A stretch of 7,099 nucleotides of DNA, taken from the NCBI GenBank assembly GCA_024225895.1, contig JAAEMC010000813.1, positions 1 through 7,099 on the forward strand, given 5' to 3'. Position numbers and translations under genes: made by a program. The stretch comes from Desulfobacteraceae bacterium. Lineage in GTDB: Bacteria > Desulfobacterota > Desulfobacteria > Desulfobacterales > Desulfobacteraceae. Of this stretch, positions 6,834-7,099 are shown one piece after another; the first letter of the stretch is position 1; every line of letters starts with the position of its first letter. The notes under the pieces were generated by a model, which saw only the letters and a list, made by a program, of their open reading frames with translations, was not told the DNA's origin and ran no database searches.

Positions 6834-7028
6834 ATGTCCTTTAAATTATTTGAGGTATATATACGACAAAAAACCCAACAAGCATTTAATGATACGATTA
6901 ATGAGGAAAAAAATCGATCCTTTCTTTGTATCGCCAAGCACAGCAACTTTTTTCGTCTCTCACCAATTTATCTTGGAAAAATTGGATTGAACTACTATAA
7001 GCCATCTTATAAAAGAGTAATTTGGTAA
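6834..7028 (+). CDS. Possible small protein of unknown function (64 residues)
   Basis: I do not recognise this product. It starts MSFKLFEVYIRQKTQQAFND and is basic and rich in aromatic residues, with no signal peptide, membrane helix or known motif. In favour of translation: AAGGGG lies seven bases before the ATG (with GGAG also close by), the best ribosome site in the window apart from that of copA, and promoter-like motifs lie upstream. Against it: short length, very A/T-rich second half, and no visible family. CCCC (6809-6812) could pair with GGGG (6823-6826) around a ten-base loop and hide the ribosome site, which would allow translational control. It could also be the remnant 5' end of a longer gene broken at the stop codon at 7026-7028. 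Confidence 0.35.
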   Translation: MSFKLFEVYIRQKTQQAFNDTINEEKNRSFLCIAKHSNFFRLSPIYLGKIGLNYYKPSYKRVIW

Positions 7029-7099
7029 ATTTATAAAAATAAAATTAGGTTGAATTACACTTTTTATGGTTTTTGAATAAAAAATAATTTAAAACAAAT
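7029..7099. other. Very A/T-rich tail with no recognised feature
   Basis: This stretch is mostly A and T runs. ATAAAAA (7033-7039) and TTTTTAT (7061-7067) could pair across a 21-base loop, but an all-A/T stem this short is weak evidence for a terminator. No reading frame or RNA gene is supported before the window ends. Confidence 0.4.

Noticed and set aside
1..7099. CRISPR array, insertion sequence, tRNA or attachment site
   Set aside because: No regularly spaced repeats, transposase, terminal inverted repeats with target duplications, or tRNA-like cloverleaf were seen.

Overview
The window carries two confident complete genes, one large gene cut by the left edge, and about 700 bases of mostly non-coding DNA at the right end. 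The sequence is AT-rich and has no insertion sequence, tRNA, rRNA or CRISPR array that I can recognise. The style of the long Cache-HAMP-PAS hybrid kinase, together with moderately low GC, suggests an environmental Gram-negative bacterium. A Desulfobacterota (Desulfobacterales-like) host is my best guess, but this is inference only and there is no taxonomic marker.

Layout. Positions 1-2266 (minus strand) encode the first 755 residues of a copper-type P1B ATPase (CopA-like), with two N-terminal metal-binding domains; the last membrane helices lie beyond the left edge. A 246-base divergent intergenic region (2267-2512) follows. It contains a promoter-like element and a perfect 7-bp inverted repeat next to a second half-site. 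An AEC-family (auxin efflux carrier type) membrane transporter runs from 2513 to 3427 on the plus strand. A 243-base gap then holds a small A/T-flanked hairpin and a sigma70-like promoter. The 904-residue membrane-bound hybrid sensor histidine kinase occupies 3671-6385. A strong 12-bp hairpin lies just downstream of it. The remaining sequence to 7099 holds only promoter-like motifs, including an exact GCCGATAA (sigma28-type -10 octamer), and one possible 64-residue protein of unknown function.

How the parts relate. CopA would export Cu(I) across the inner membrane. The AEC carrier is divergent from it and may share control signals, but nothing in the sequence shows a metabolic link. The kinase has its own putative promoter and hairpin terminator, so it looks monocistronic. 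No separate response regulator, output protein or Hpt protein is encoded in the window, so its output partner is unknown. I found no convincing new multi-gene system; the observations most worth following are regulatory (the 2449-2476 element, the 6428-6473 hairpin, the 6780-6836 leader) and the kinase's conserved-looking C-terminal tail.
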